From positions 124,001 to 188,000 of the forward strand of contig JBAMDO010000038.1 in assembly GCA_037074765.1 (NCBI GenBank): a stretch of 64,000 nucleotides of DNA, given 5' to 3'. Origin of the DNA: Mansonella perstans. Its lineage: Eukaryota > Nematoda > Chromadorea > Rhabditida > Onchocercidae. Both the position numbers and the translations under genes were made by a program. Below are positions 13,601-28,600 of this stretch, piece by piece (positions within the stretch are counted from its first letter, which is position 1; every line of letters begins with the position of its first letter). Under the pieces are notes generated by a model, which was given only the letters and a program-made list of their open reading frames with translations, made no database searches and was not told where the DNA came from.

Positions 13601-16600
13601 TGCAAATTAATACTGCCAAAAACAATTTTATGAATTTATATTATAATTAATCTGCTTCAATTAAAATTAAAGATGAAAAAAATTGCAGATTCGAACTACA
13701 GATGAAGATATCATTTGCACATTATCAACATTGGATCAGCTGATGTCTCTTTGCACCCAACAACATTATTCTTATTCGAATTTTACACTTGCTAATAACA
13801 GTAAAGATAATAGTTTGAAATTTTCGAAATGTAAACGTCTTTCAAAAAATGTGGAAATTATGCATAGCTGTTTCTGCCTACAATCATTGCTCAAGAATTC
13901 AACAGAACGGGAGCTTTTATTGCTACCTACGCTAAATTATCGTGAGCAAATTATATTTCGAAGTTACTTATGAATCTGCATGAATACAATTATCGATTAT
14001 ACATTTTTTTTCGCTACTTAGGAAGTTGAACAAAAATGAAAAGATAAGATGATTGTATATATAATGATTATAGCTGAATCGTTTTGAATTATTTTTTTGA
14101 TCGCTTTTCGCTTTAAAATCCATTTAATATTTTTTTTTCACTTTATCTAAGAAGATTTATATATTAAGAATAAATTTTTTTAAAAAAATTTTATATTTTA
14201 CAGAGAACGATGATCCAGCTAGCAATATTCGTTTACGAATTCTTCTTGAAAATTTGCATTGTGAATTGGCTAATGCAAGTAATGTTACAATAAAAGTGCA
14301 AAATCCGAATTTTTGGTTGAAAATTACCGATGGTATCGATCAATCCTTGCTAAAAAAGTTTCCAGTTAAGGATCAACAAAATTTAAATAGTATGAATGAT
14401 GGAAGCTTTTGTTCGACAGATGATGGAAGCTTTTGTCCGACACATGTTTACGTTTCACGGCTTTCACCATGGCGTATTATTATTATTGCCCTACTAGTGG
14501 ATCCGCAACACATTCTGATGACTACTTCTCTTATCGTACCTACACTACCACTTCTTATTTTTCATTGTGATGAGCCATGGATAGCTCATCATTTGGCTCA
14601 AAATGAACCATGGCAATGTGAGACGTACGTATCAGATCATCGTACCAAAAGTCCAACTTCAACATTGGCACATTTAAATCGACAGATCCGGAAAACTGAA
14701 AATTTCACAAGTAATTATATTTTTTTTTTTTTTTTTGGAAAGATTAATAACATGATACATAAATGTTGTCAAATTATTTTACATTTCGAACAGATCATAA
14801 TTGATTGCTTTTAAAAATAATTTTATATCATCTTTTAACAAATATAATTCAGCCATATCAAGATAAATTCATAGTATGTTATGATTTTACTTAATTTAAA
14901 ATGATTTAAATAATGTTAGGTGAATTTTTGAATTTATAAAGAAAAATTTTAGAAATGACAAAAAATAAATTGGAATTACATTGGTTATCAACTTCTCGGA
15001 TAAGTCCAGCCGAAAATCGTGTTCATACATCTTTTGATTTACACTCGTACTGTGAAGCTATCGAGGATCAGTTGTTTTCTCGAGCACTTATTGGAGCAGT
15101 ATATCAGTGTTTGTTGCAAGGTGCTATATTTTCACTATCATAGTAATCTAGGGTCTTATTTAGGACATCTTCATAATGTTTCAATTTTTAGAACAGAATG
15201 CTCATCTTTATAGATTAATCTATCCTACTTTAAATGTTATTTGAGTGATAATGGTAGCTGTATTTTGATACGTATTTTTATTTTATTCTACTTTTCACGT
15301 TAAAGCAATACTTTCCACGTGAAAAAGAAGAATCACTCTTAACCATGAAAAATTGTAATCATGAAGCAAAATGTTTTTAAACATTTGATTTTGAAGGAAA
15401 TTAATTTTGAGAACTGAAATTTATCAGGCGTTCATATTCCGTACGAAGATTTGGTGGAGGTTTTGGAGGATCGTTGTGAGCAGTCGGATATCGAAGTTGA
15501 AGGTATCGATGAATGCATTCGTTTCCTTTGCTCTCATGTTGCAAAAATACATAAACAGGTTTGTGTCATACTCCAATCGATATACATCGAGCTAAAATGT
15601 AAAATTTTGGGAATTTAAAACGAATCATTCGTATCACTGATTTATAAGCATTAATGAAATTGTCATAGCCGCTTTAATGGTATCAAGCACATCTTTCCTG
15701 ATCTTTCCTAACATCAATATCAGAGAAACAACCCAATTGACGCAACCTGTGCATAGGTGGTCACTTCTCATCATAGTTACATTATATTTGTTGAGAATTT
15801 GCATCGCAGAACTGTACATAAGATTGACTATGCAAGTTGTAAATGGATTATGAATGGAACTATGTGCATAGTTTTTCACGAATATTAAGCCCTTTGTCAA
15901 GCTTAAGTAAGTTTTAATTAATGTATTGATATGTTTTTAGACGGGAGATTCAGCAACGGATGCGGATGATGAGACAAGAAGCAATGATTTCTTCAAGGAT
16001 GACATTTTGTATCGGTAAATAACTAGCTGATGATTTTCTAATTTTACATTGCTTTTTTTTTTTTTTTCAAATCAAAAATTACGCTATAAATCCCAAATAC
16101 TGATATGTAAGATGTAGAAATACTTTCTCGACACATTTATCAGTTATCAATATTTTTCGTACCATTCCAGATATATGAATGTTTTTGCAGTCTAATTTAA
16201 TTTTTAGATTAAACAATGATGATGAGAAGTCATGTGAGGAAGAGCAAGAAGATTTTCGATTCGCATTTAATGAACTTCTTTCACAGAATTTCCGGTTCCA
16301 ATTCAATCATTAATTCATATTATAAATATGATCGACAATTTAAGCAAAGTTTAAATGAAGAATTGTAACTGCAAAAATTAAATTAGATTGTTGAATAGAC
16401 ATTGAGTATTTCTAGAATGATGCTACATATGTTTAAGTATTTCTTTAGTCCTATGGAGAACAGTTGATAATATTAGTTCAGATTTATCAGTGAAGTGAAG
16501 TGGGATTTTCATTCAGCAGGAATTTTGAAATAGGAATGATTCATTGATAAAATGTATATTTTCAAGTTTGAATCTCTTCAACAAATTTTTTTAAAAGATA

Positions 16601-19600
16601 CTGTACATTAAATTCAAATACTATTGTAATAAAGTAATTTATAATTTTTTGCAGTTTTTGAATTGTACTATCTTTTTCAGAAAAATTCCCAGTTTTCCCA
16701 GCTATTTTTATTTTGTTCGAGATAATACAACACATTTGGCAAATGCGGTGATTTTTTCAATATTTTCTTTCTATTTTCTTATATAATATGGCTTCATTTT
16801 TACTGTGAGATTGACTGTGTTAGAAAAGGACATTGCTATTCTCATATTATGATTATCAACATACAATATTAGATAAAAGAACCAAGTTTGCTATTATTCT
16901 TAAATTCCGTCCGAAGTTATTTATGGATAGAATTATGGTTTATATTCTAGGATTGAAACTGAGATAGAGAAATCAAAATATTTAAAAAAAAAATTTCTAA
17001 GCTATTTCATTAACTGTTTAATGTACTTTGCATCCAATGGTTTTAACGGATTGAAATTACGTTTGATAAATAATTGACAGTAGAATGAGATCTGCTTAGC
17101 AATTAGTTGTGGAGATGGATAAAAATAGCTTGATCTTGATATTGTTATCTTCTTGTCAGTTCCTTTCCTGTTTCCAGAACTTGAGGATAAATTTGTTTGA
17201 AACGAAGAATTTTACGTGTAGTAGTTCACCATGTGAAGATTTGGAAATTTGCTATATTGAAGATGAAGCAGATGCGGAAGATGGTAACAGATTTAAAAAT
17301 TTAAATGAAACATTTTCCATGTGAAATTTTTATAAAATTATAATATTTAAAAAAAGAAAAAATCCATTTAGATGCAAGAAGCAGCCAATCAAGTATCAGT
17401 TTCGAATCAGTTACTGCATCGGACTTATCTGTTGGTGAAATATTGCATTTAAACAGTAATGCTGCAGTACCATTATTCTTAAATTTCTCATGTGCTATAC
17501 GTTTTTCTAATATGGATATGTACACATTTCCCATTGATCACATACCATCCTGTGTTATGCAACTATTGAAACATTGTCCCAATATTTCAAAGAAAAATTT
17601 TGCGGGTAAGTTTAAAATTTTTTTCTTATAATAGGAATCTTTTAATTTGTATAATATCTTCTTTCTTTATTCCATTACTATTGAATTTATGAAGTGATTT
17701 TAATTACTTCATTTTTCGAAATAAATAAGCATAAATCCTTCCAAAAAAAAAAAAATTACTGCCATGTGAATAAGCATTAACAATTATTGTGGAAATATTC
17801 ATATGTGTTATAATCGAATTTGGTGCGAAAGTTTTCAAATTAAAATTGAAAATTTAGCAGAATAATTTCAACTTAGAGAAATAATTTTAACTTTAATTAA
17901 AATTTGATTTCAAGCAATGGATTTGATCGGAATTTCGTTTGACATCTATGTTTTATCTTGGCCTATGCGACAGTTCACCTTAACACAGTCTGATTCGTGT
18001 ACAATTACGCCAAAAACACCAGATAAATCGTTGGAATCATTTCATAAATTTATTACTTATTTTGATTTCGATAGTCCTTATTCTAGGACTACTTCCGATG
18101 TTATCAGTCAACTTCCAAATCGGGTAAACGTCCTTTTATGCTTTTATTTTAATTTTATATATATGATGAAATGCTTCGAAGATTTGTGTATTATATTAAT
18201 TTTATTTCCAGGAGAATGAAGCAATTCGTCATTTGGAATGTGGAATTACACGCTTACTTCACATGGAAACAGTGTTTGTCTTATCAAGATATGATGTGAC
18301 GCGTGACACTTTGCAGAAAGTAATGGTATTTATTAGCAAAGAGGTAAATTTGAATTAATAAATAAACTTAATTTTAAATAGCTAAATTTGCTAAACTTAA
18401 GTTTACGCACTAATTTTTATATATCTTATGTGGAGTAAAAAAGTCGCATATTTAATACAAGATGCATAATAATAGTACATAATGTAGCCCTCAAAAGTTA
18501 CTGGTCACATTCGGTAGTTTCACTTTTTTTACCACCAAATAACTTCTTGTGGGTCGTAATTTCTCTTTTTAAGTTACTTGGTAGCTTTACCTCATCATAA
18601 TGTTCTTTACTGTGCTAGCTTCTCAGCTTCGGGATTTATTTGTACTCAGTTTTATCTAATTTATTGCTTTTCAATTGATTTCATCTATTATTAGTATGCG
18701 CTAATGTAATTTGTCAAGTAATCATTCACTTCATGATTGGCAGATTAAAAATTTTTAGTTAGATGCAGAAAATTTGTAAATTAGAAGTTATGTCATTTTG
18801 ATAATAATTCTCCAAATGTTTAATTAAAAAATTAGTGAGGTCAATAAAATCATTATGAATAATAAAACTAAATGAAATTTCAATGTTTTAAAAAGATATA
18901 ATCATATCAAGAGCGATATTAATGCAGCTTGAAATGAAAATACACAGACTAATATTGAGTCTGGATAGTACGAATATGACTAATGGATAATATGCAGTGC
19001 TATTTTAGCAACGTGAAAAAACTGATACAGTTCGATTCAAACTGAAATCATTGCAACTTGTTATGGTAATGGAACAGGTGAAAGCTGTACGTCGTCTCAA
19101 AGAGCGTATTAAAAATTTTAATCTACACTACTGTAAACTGAAAGCGCATCCTGAATCCAGTAATTTATTTTATTGTTGTCAAGTGACAAATGCTGACCTT
19201 TATGAAGAAACCATGAGAAAGCAAGTACAACAAACTGCGGCTAATATAACACTGAAGGTTATTATTTCGTGAATTAATGAATTTCCATTTTGTCTGCATG
19301 AATTCCAAATTTTGTAGCTAAAATTCTACGTTTAAATTCCAAATTTTATAGCAAAAATTTTACAAACAAAGTGAAAATTCATTAATTCTTAAATTTTGGG
19401 ATTGTTGCAATTGTTAGTGCTAGTTCATTTTTTTTGTAATTTTTCAAATTTTATAGTAGAAATTTTGCATATGAAAGATTCATGTATTTCCAGTTTACTT
19501 TATTAGCTAAATTATAAAATCCAATTCAGTCATCGCGACGAAGTAGCAGTAGCTTCACAGAACGGATCGAAGAACAGAAAAACATGACAATAGCAAGGAA

Positions 19601-22600
19601 AGTTTCAAGTATGGAAGTATTGGATACCAAGATTTCACAGGACAAACTAACAAGACGAAGGTAATCTATGTGTATTACTGATTTCTAAAATGTTTCATAT
19701 AGTTTCATGATGTATCTCAAAATTTAGTGTAATCATTCACCTCATGATGCAATTAATTGCAGAGATAGGAGTGTACCGGTTTTAAAAGCTGATCGTCACC
19801 CTTCTGGAGATTATGCATATCACTCAGGATTTACAGGTACTTATATGCTGAATTGAGAATAATGTATAAATAGGCTTCATAATTAAATTTTGTAGTATAT
19901 GCATCGTAATAATAATCTTTGTTGCTCTTGATGTCATAACAGATATTTTGATCACATTCAATTCTGCCGATATTCTTATCATGATTAATTAAGTATATAG
20001 AAGAGAAAAAACGGAGAGCAAGATCATTTTTAACTTTTTTTCAGTGTTCTAAATTTGAAACCTGATATTTCAGTATTGCGATCCGAAAGATCTTTAGTAG
20101 TTTTTTTTTAGATCGAACTCGATATGGTGATCATGAATTGCGTGATTTTTGGATTATTTTAAATGTTGAAATGCAACAAGTACAAGCATTCTTTTGTGAA
20201 AGGCAAGATTACACTTTCTAATGCTTTTTGCTCTTTTTTTTTTCACTCTTCAAGAAATTAATCTGAGATTTTAATTTAATCAAAAACGATCAGGCATATT
20301 TTGATCTAACTTTTGGTTTTATTTTATTTTTTATCATTAACAATTTTTGCTTTTTTATCATTAACAATTTTTGCATTCAGGTATGCACATCATCATGAAA
20401 AAATTTTTGGACTCCTTTTAGAAGCGATACAGAAAGAATGTCATACAATCAATCAAGTAATTTTATGAACGCTCTGCATAGATCTATTTATATAAATAAT
20501 TTCTGAAAATTTGAATTTTCTCTTTTAATTTAACAGGAGCGATTTGAGAGAACTTGAAAAATCACTAGTCTTCTTGTACTTCAGCTATATATATTTCTCA
20601 GTCATACTACTCACTCTTGTCCATCCTTTTATCTAGCTGATTGTCTCCATTAGTTTGACGCAGTGTTTAGATTGAATTTATTTGGAGAAATTAGCAGACA
20701 CATTTATAGGAATTTTTACTGGAAAAAATGCATGCAGTTAACGAATGCGATGATTTATTGATCGAAAATGATGCAGAATCGCATAAATTTGTTCCCACAG
20801 ATTTGCATAATTCAGTCCCTGATACAAAATTAACTCGTTCTTTGATACATAAGTGCACAGTACCAAGGATCAAGAATTTCAGCTTTTCGTGTAAGCTTTC
20901 GAAATGTCCACTTTTTTTTAGTTGTACAAATTTAAAAACGACGATAACTGAAAGCTTTGAGGAATATTACGCCAAGGTATATCGTTTTTTTTGCCGTTGA
21001 AATGATAATGAAATTAATCTTTTAAAGCCTTCAAGTTTGAACTGTGATTATAAAAGATACTGCTCTAAATTATGATATTCATAATGTGAGATTTTATCAA
21101 TCTAGATTTTAGTGACTACGTTTGTCTATTGTCTTGATGTTTAGATTATTGTTAATGTTAGTGATCCTTAGGATACAGAAAGAGATAGTTTTTCTTTTTT
21201 TCCAGCTTATTCATTGCTGTTTGATTTAAGTTGTATGCTAACTGATTTTAGAGCATCTGAAGGCAGCAATTTTCACTTGAAAGACTAAGTTAAATGATGG
21301 AGAATTTCCTTTTCTCCTTATTTCAAATTTTGATTGTTCTCAAATCTTTATTTTGTTTTTTACGGGAAATAACGATTGCCATTTGTTAATTGTTGTTTCG
21401 ATTAAAATTCATGTATTAAGTCCGTATTTAAGTTGGACTTAACGTTTTGCATATTAATTCATTATTCATCAGGTTTTTCCATAAAATGCAAATTTCTTTT
21501 AAGACTCCGACGAGGATGATATGGATACTGCATCCTATATGCCAACACGAGTGTTTTATCCTCCTGGTCATTTTGCTTGTCGAATTGTAACACATCATTG
21601 GTTTTACATTCATCCTCGATTACATATCGGAAACAAAAGGGCAGGATCCGTCCTAGGTGACGATTTTTTCAGTGATAGGAATTGGATGTTAAGAATTTTT
21701 GTGTGCAGATTTTTTGGGGACGAAAAATCATAATGCTTAGATCCATCATCGTTTTAGATTTAGAAACCTAATCAGTTGGCAATATATATTATTGATTGTT
21801 ATTTCTTTGGATGTCACTTCAAGTACTTCTTTCCTTATGAAAATGTTTTAGTAATGGGATATGATGCTTTGCGCCAAGGAATTGAACAATTTGCAGTTCG
21901 AAATCGTTGTAATTTATACGTTTGTTGTGATGATAACAAACGAAATGTTTTTTACATGCAACTTTTTGCTAGTGAAGAAAGTTTCAGAAAAAGATGCGTA
22001 CATTGTGATACAACGATGATCGATGAGGTTTTTTTACTAAAGATTGTTTGGTTCAGTAAATTTTAAATTTAGAAGATTTATTTTTATAATAGCTCTATAG
22101 GCCTTATAGGCGAAGTTTTTTAAAGAAAAAAAATGGTAGATTCAGAAATAATTTTCGAAAACTTGTTTTTTGTTGTTTGTTGCTGATAGGGACTTTTCTT
22201 TATATACTATTTTTATTTGTTTCATTGGAATTATAAAAAATTTTGTAAATAATGCAGATTTAATTTGCATTAATAGTTTTTACAGATGAGTGAGAATTTT
22301 CAAAACAGTGTGCTACTGACAGTTCACGGAATTCATGAGCCTACCGCAATAATTCAATCAATTATGGATGCTATGCAAAAGCGACTCGAACTAAAAGTCC
22401 TTGAAGAGTTAACAGATATTTTACACAAAAATCCACGAACTCGGCTAACGACAGCTGATGTTGAAGTATGGTCAATATTTTAAATAAATGTCGTAATTTA
22501 AGAGATGAGGCTAGATAGTTTGAATTACGGTATATATATATATAAAACAGATTTTTAAATCGTTTTTTAAATTAGAATTAACTTCCATTACCGCTTCTTT

Positions 22601-25600
22601 TATCTTTTTCTTTTTTTTACAGTTCATTCAACGAGATCCTGCCAAGCCATCTGCTGTACATTATTGTACTTTACCGAACTATATTTACGATTATCTAGGA
22701 TCACTTTACTACTACATGTACCAGCAGATGCTTACATTCACAGCAGGAGCTCGATTTCGAGGCTGTAGTGGTGGCTTGAATAGAAGTAGTCCATTGTCGC
22801 AGGAGTGTTTTCACTCACTTTCGGGTTCTCAGACTGTTTGCAACAACTATATTCCGCATTTTTTCCTCATAAGCAAAGCACCTACAAAGGGTTCATCGAA
22901 TATGGGTATGAATTTATTGTATTTCTTTTTCAAATTATCATTAGTGAATAGATAGGTTTTTGGTTTTCATTTTTTTTTTTTTTTTCATCTGGTCGAATTA
23001 GTAGCAAAATAATTTGGTTGTGTTTAAATAGAAATATAACTTTTAAGCTTTTACTGTGAACATTTTTACACGTTAGATCTCTGTATTTATATGAAATACA
23101 TAGAATTGCGGAAAAGGATGTGTTAGACTGATTTTTTTTCTTTTTTAGGAATTGCTTGTGTCGAGACTCGAATAGTGAATTCGAACGGCGCTTGCATCGA
23201 TTCATTGAAATATGCGCGGATAAGTCCAAGTACTCACTCGAAATTGTATCCGGGAGGTGGTAAATTTCGTCTTTCATTAAATGAACGCTTTCATGAATTG
23301 ACACGTTGTATTACTACGTCACTACCTTTACCGGATTCACTAATTTACGATAAAACAGGTAAATGAATTTTTTTCAAAATATTGATTTCTAGAGTTTCTT
23401 CTTCATAGAAATTTGTGGCATTAGGTTGTTTCTTGTATTCTTAGATCCAGTATTTGAGGATTTTAGTATGATTTTGTGGATTCACTCGTTTTCCGGATCT
23501 TGAATAATTTTATATATTTTATTTCTCTTCTGTGCTTCATTTGTTATTCTCAGATTTAACATTCTCAGATTTTCTTAATGAAAAACTATCCTTTAGGTGG
23601 TGTATCATATTTGGTTCAGTATACGATTTGGCAAGTAGGCGATGTTGGCTTAGCAACTTTACAACCAATATTTCGATTAGCTTTACAGCAGGTATTTTCT
23701 GAGAGATTACTAACTATAGTCGATATTATCCATCAGCTTTTTTCGAGATCTCCTCAATGATGATGCAGTTATACATTTCAATTTCGTGCATGAAATTTTC
23801 TAAACTGATACTCAAGCTCTTTTTAGATCATTAATTGTTCATTTTGCACTAAGTTTTTATTCCAAATAACCATTTCATTTCTCAAATTTCTTCTCAGTTA
23901 ATTAATATTATGCTTTTCTATATGTGATTGCAATTGGGTTTCAGGCGTTGTGTGATTTAATCAGTGAATTCGGCCTTTTAAGTGTTCCTTTAGTCGAAAT
24001 TGCCGGCAGTCGTTATTCATCTTTAAATACGCAGATCGTGCCATACATGGCGAGTGAAGAAAGGTAGTTGTATTATTTCCAATTAAAATTTGAGAACAAT
24101 AACTTGCTATGTAAAAAAGACTTTCAATTAGTGAGGAATTCTATATGCAATTAGTTGGAACCTTAACTTAAAAGTAATTTGATTATTTTTCAGAATAAGA
24201 TTGTTCAGTGATGCGTCACATTCAAGTCGTATGACAAAACCAATTCGAAAAGCTGAATCGCAAATACATTCATCATTTCTAGACCAAATGTCGCAATCAG
24301 TTTCTCGTAAATCAAAAAGTACTACTAAAGCTTTTGTTAGAAATAATGTTTTATTTTCTTGTTCTTCAAAATTTCAGAGACGACCACTAAAAAGCTCTTT
24401 TTCGTTTCATTCTTTTCTATTATTTTCTAATTCAAAATAAGAAAAAGAAACCATTTCATCGTACTAACATATCAGTTAAAATAACATTTTGAGATGATGG
24501 ATCATACAAAGATAAAGTAAAGCAAGATAGGATGGAACTTTGATTTCGAAGTACTTTGTTGATTTGTGATCTTTTAGGCTTTTTTACACCAAAAAGATAC
24601 GATTTTTAAAGCATAAATGTGTTATATATTTAGTTCTTTTAAAAAAAATTTATGCTTTTTAGCTATACATTACTATTGCTATAATTATTAGGTTCTGGAG
24701 GCTACAGTGATTTTGAACCATATACCTCAATCAATTACCAGTTTATTACGGTAGCTACGCAGTGGTTCGATCATGTCGTTTCTGAAGTTAAAAATACGGA
24801 GCATCAATTTTCCGTCAAACGGCATACATTTCACTGTGAAAGCGATCATTCGGTTCGAAAGGTGGAATATAAAGTCTTTTGTAGTAAAAGTATATGTAAT
24901 CTGTGAATGCGTAATGCATGAATGATTATATGAGATTGCACTAAAATCATTTTACGATTACTTGAATTCATCAATGTTTTCAGTAAGGTTAATGAAGGCA
25001 TCAAAAATTTGTTTAAGTCGAAATGCTTTTTATAAGTGACCAGCTGCAGTCGTTTTTTCTAGGTTTCTACAAAGGTCTCTCTGATGAATCCATAATTTTT
25101 CAGATCTTCAATGTTATACAGGATAAATTATCGGTCATTCTGAAGAACGAAACCATCGTAATATGTCACCTGGAATCGCATGGTTCAAAGCGTTTTTCAA
25201 AGCAAAGTTCATCAAATGACAGTGGCATAACTTTCAATGTATGTAATATATTTATTTGAATAATTTTTTTTTTCATTTTTCAGGAAATTCTATATTTAAG
25301 GATTCAATTTTTGCGTATCGCATTTCTTTATTCGACTATTTGCGGCCGTTTTTCACTTGATTAGTTGGTCAGATTATTTTTATTCTTACTGGTTTTAGAA
25401 TTATGATTTTGAAAAAAAAAAATTTTATATATTTCAGAATGACAGTGGTCGAATACTTGCGGGCGAAAGCGAAGAACCTTCATTAATAATGCTTGCTTAT
25501 AATCATCGCTATTCAGAGGCAACATTGAAATATGGTGCAGACTCAAGCTCAAACATTATACCAACAGCTGTGGAAGAAGTTTTGCGTGATCAAAAAGGTC

Positions 25601-28600
25601 TGAGCAATTTTTTTCTTTATCGATTTTTATCATTAAAATTGATTAATTTTAAAACTAACCATTTATTATGCTGAGTACAATAAAATTGTACTTTGCTGTC
25701 TCAAATCAAGGAAATGGATTAATTGTAGGTAAGGTGATAGTATTACTAAAAAACGAAACGGCTTGTAAATTTCTTTGGATGAATTACTGTTTGATTATAC
25801 TATGATAGACGACTAACAGAAAATTTTTCAGAGAACAGTTATCATTATAGTTTTTTAGTTGTTCAGAATTGTTATCAGTTGCTTCATTTTTCAGCTAGTT
25901 TAATGCGTTTTTTACCGCAAATAGCTCCATTTGTTCCAAGGCGGCATTTGTTGTATTTATTGTCGAAAGGTGAAACGGTAAGAACTAAGAAAAACTTACT
26001 AAAAAAAGTTTTATATTGTATTATCCAGATTGAGCATCTTAGCATCAAGATGATAAATTTGATTAAATATTTCGCTTAATATTTCTTAATCTTGGAATGA
26101 AAATAATATGATTACAGAATTTCTTCTATGGTGCTTTGCGCAAATTATATTTCGTAGTAAATTTTAATTTGACAAAGTTTCGTATATCACTTTGTTTGAG
26201 AGAACAGTTTTCAAATTTTAAATTACTGTTTTTTTCTTAAAATTTGTCGGCTTATTAAGCAATTTCAATTACTAGGCTACCTTGTATTTGTACAATTATT
26301 CGCGAGATGCCGCAGAACAGATTTATCAAATGGTTGCGAATGTATTATCGTGGCAAAATGCTCGATCAAGATTACTTCGAGAAATTGGTTTGCATAAAAT
26401 GGGTGTAACACATTTGTGTGCTCGAATAGCTCCAACAGGTGAAGAGCTAGTTTGGTTGAACAGTGAGCCATTGAGTGAATTCGAAATTCCGCAACATGGA
26501 TCAGTACATTTCGATAAAAGGTATCGTTAGAAGCAAAGTTTTGACTTTGAATTATTGAGTAACTGAAATATTTCGGAAAATTTATGGATCCTAAGATTTC
26601 TCGGGACAATTTTGAAATAAATTCAATACATTGAATCGGACAGTTCCTATTGAGTAGGAGACCTTTAAAGCAGTACATCGTATCTGATGTAAAATATACT
26701 CGTCTATCTAATGATTTGAAAAATGACGGAAATTATGAGGAATCTTTTTGAAAAACTGTATATAGAAATGCATCGTTTTACCAATTTCAAAAGTATTCAC
26801 TATTTCTAAAGCTCAAAATGCATTTAACTGTTTCATCATCATTATAGTCTTTTTTTTTTACTCTCGTTAAGTTGCAATAAAATAGAATAAGTTGGGAAAA
26901 TCTCATCTACTGTCAAGCTTCTTAGTATTTAGATTTGATCCATTTGTGAGATTCCTTCAAATATGCCAAAATAATAAAGTTCCCTTTTTATCATTTTAAA
27001 CTTTCGAACAAATCATTAATATTTTGGTCGGAATAATATTAATATATTTTAATTATGAATCCTAATTAATCTATAATTTTTGTTATTTGATTTCATTTTC
27101 ACTCTCTTCAAGATGTACTCTTCTCTGAACATTTGAAACATATGTACAATATTATCATGTATGTAATCAATTTCTTAAAATATTCTTTAAAAAACTTCTT
27201 TTAAAATATTTAAACAACAATACAAAAATTTTATGCGTATATTAGTTGCAAATAACGACGCCAAATATCAGCTTAAAAACAAAAAAAGTCGGAATAATAT
27301 TAACAAATAGATATAAAGTAGTAAATGAGTAATCTACGAAACAAAGTTGTCATCGATGTTGGATGAAAAGAGATGAAACGTATTTTTTTTTTCAGGCTGG
27401 TGAGCGGGGCTAGTTACATTCAGGCTGAACCATTAATGCATCTTTATCGTCATACAGCCTTATCCTTTTTGCCTCTTAATTTGAACAGCGATAACTTATT
27501 CGAAGATCAATGCTCTCAAATGGTTTTCCTTGAAAAACAGGTATATCTCCATTAATTGTGGTATTTTAAAAAGTAGTTGAAGGTTTAGAAAAAAGTAAGT
27601 TTCAGATAATAAACGGCGAAATTGCTTCATATGCAAATTGTAGTTTCATGTTTTATAAGTTAGTATGAAAAATTTATTGCTTTTAATCACTTAACTGAGA
27701 AAGATTTTTTATTCTTTGTAGTATTCATTTTGATAACTTTTGTGTTAAATAAATTAAATCATTGTTCATTCTCGCAGTTGATATTCTAAATCTAATTCCA
27801 TACAGATTTTTTTTTCTGAGTATGTTTTCAATTGTTTGAAATAAATTTTTTGAGCTTCTTTTATCATCAGGTTTTAATGAGAAATTGGAGTTCAGAAAAT
27901 TTCGGAAATTAAATAATATCATTGATAGAAAAAGATATTGAAATTACGATATGCTTTTATAATATTACCTTATTTTAATGGGCTATATATGAATTTCAAG
28001 ATTCAAATTCAAGCTTTTAATTTATTGAACCAGGTTGCTGTATCTTGCTTTAATGCTCCATAACTTAGTTCATTTTTTGTATAATAGATGAAATCAACGC
28101 TTCACGATTGTGAGAAGTTTAATCGGATACATAGTAAATTGATGAATGGAAATTATCAAATCAAAGAATCCGATTTATTAAAAATTGCTTCTCATAGCCG
28201 AGTAGTGCATTTTGTTCGATCGCCTCTGTTGTTTTTTCCGAAATGGCGTAAATTGGTAGCAGTTGTTCGAAGAGGGACTGAAAATGCAATGAGGTAAGGA
28301 TATTTATATACTGTAAGTTTTTTAGGTGGTTCAACTATTATATTATAGCAGAAGTTTCTAGATTTAATCATTTTTGTAAAGGAATGGTTCTAACATAATA
28401 TGTTATTTGGGCTGAGCGCAGGATACGTTTTTAATTTTTCCTATTGATTTTCAAATGAAGCAGTCAGTTCAAAAGTAATTATTCTCAAAGTCTACCACAC
28501 AAATATTATTTTACGGTAAATTAATTAGTGTATGGTAAATATGGTAAATGAATTAGTGTATGGTAAATGAATAAATGAATTTATTTATTTAAAAAAAATT

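Noticed and set aside
22930..23304. 124-codon minus-strand frame
   Set aside because: It spans an SZT2 intron and the antisense of exon 42; composition is dominated by K/N/S runs from poly-T.
26277..26678. 133-codon open frame on the minus strand
   Set aside because: It lies antisense to SZT2 exon 50 (26276-26520), whose sense translation matches SZT2; the antisense frame is a shadow.
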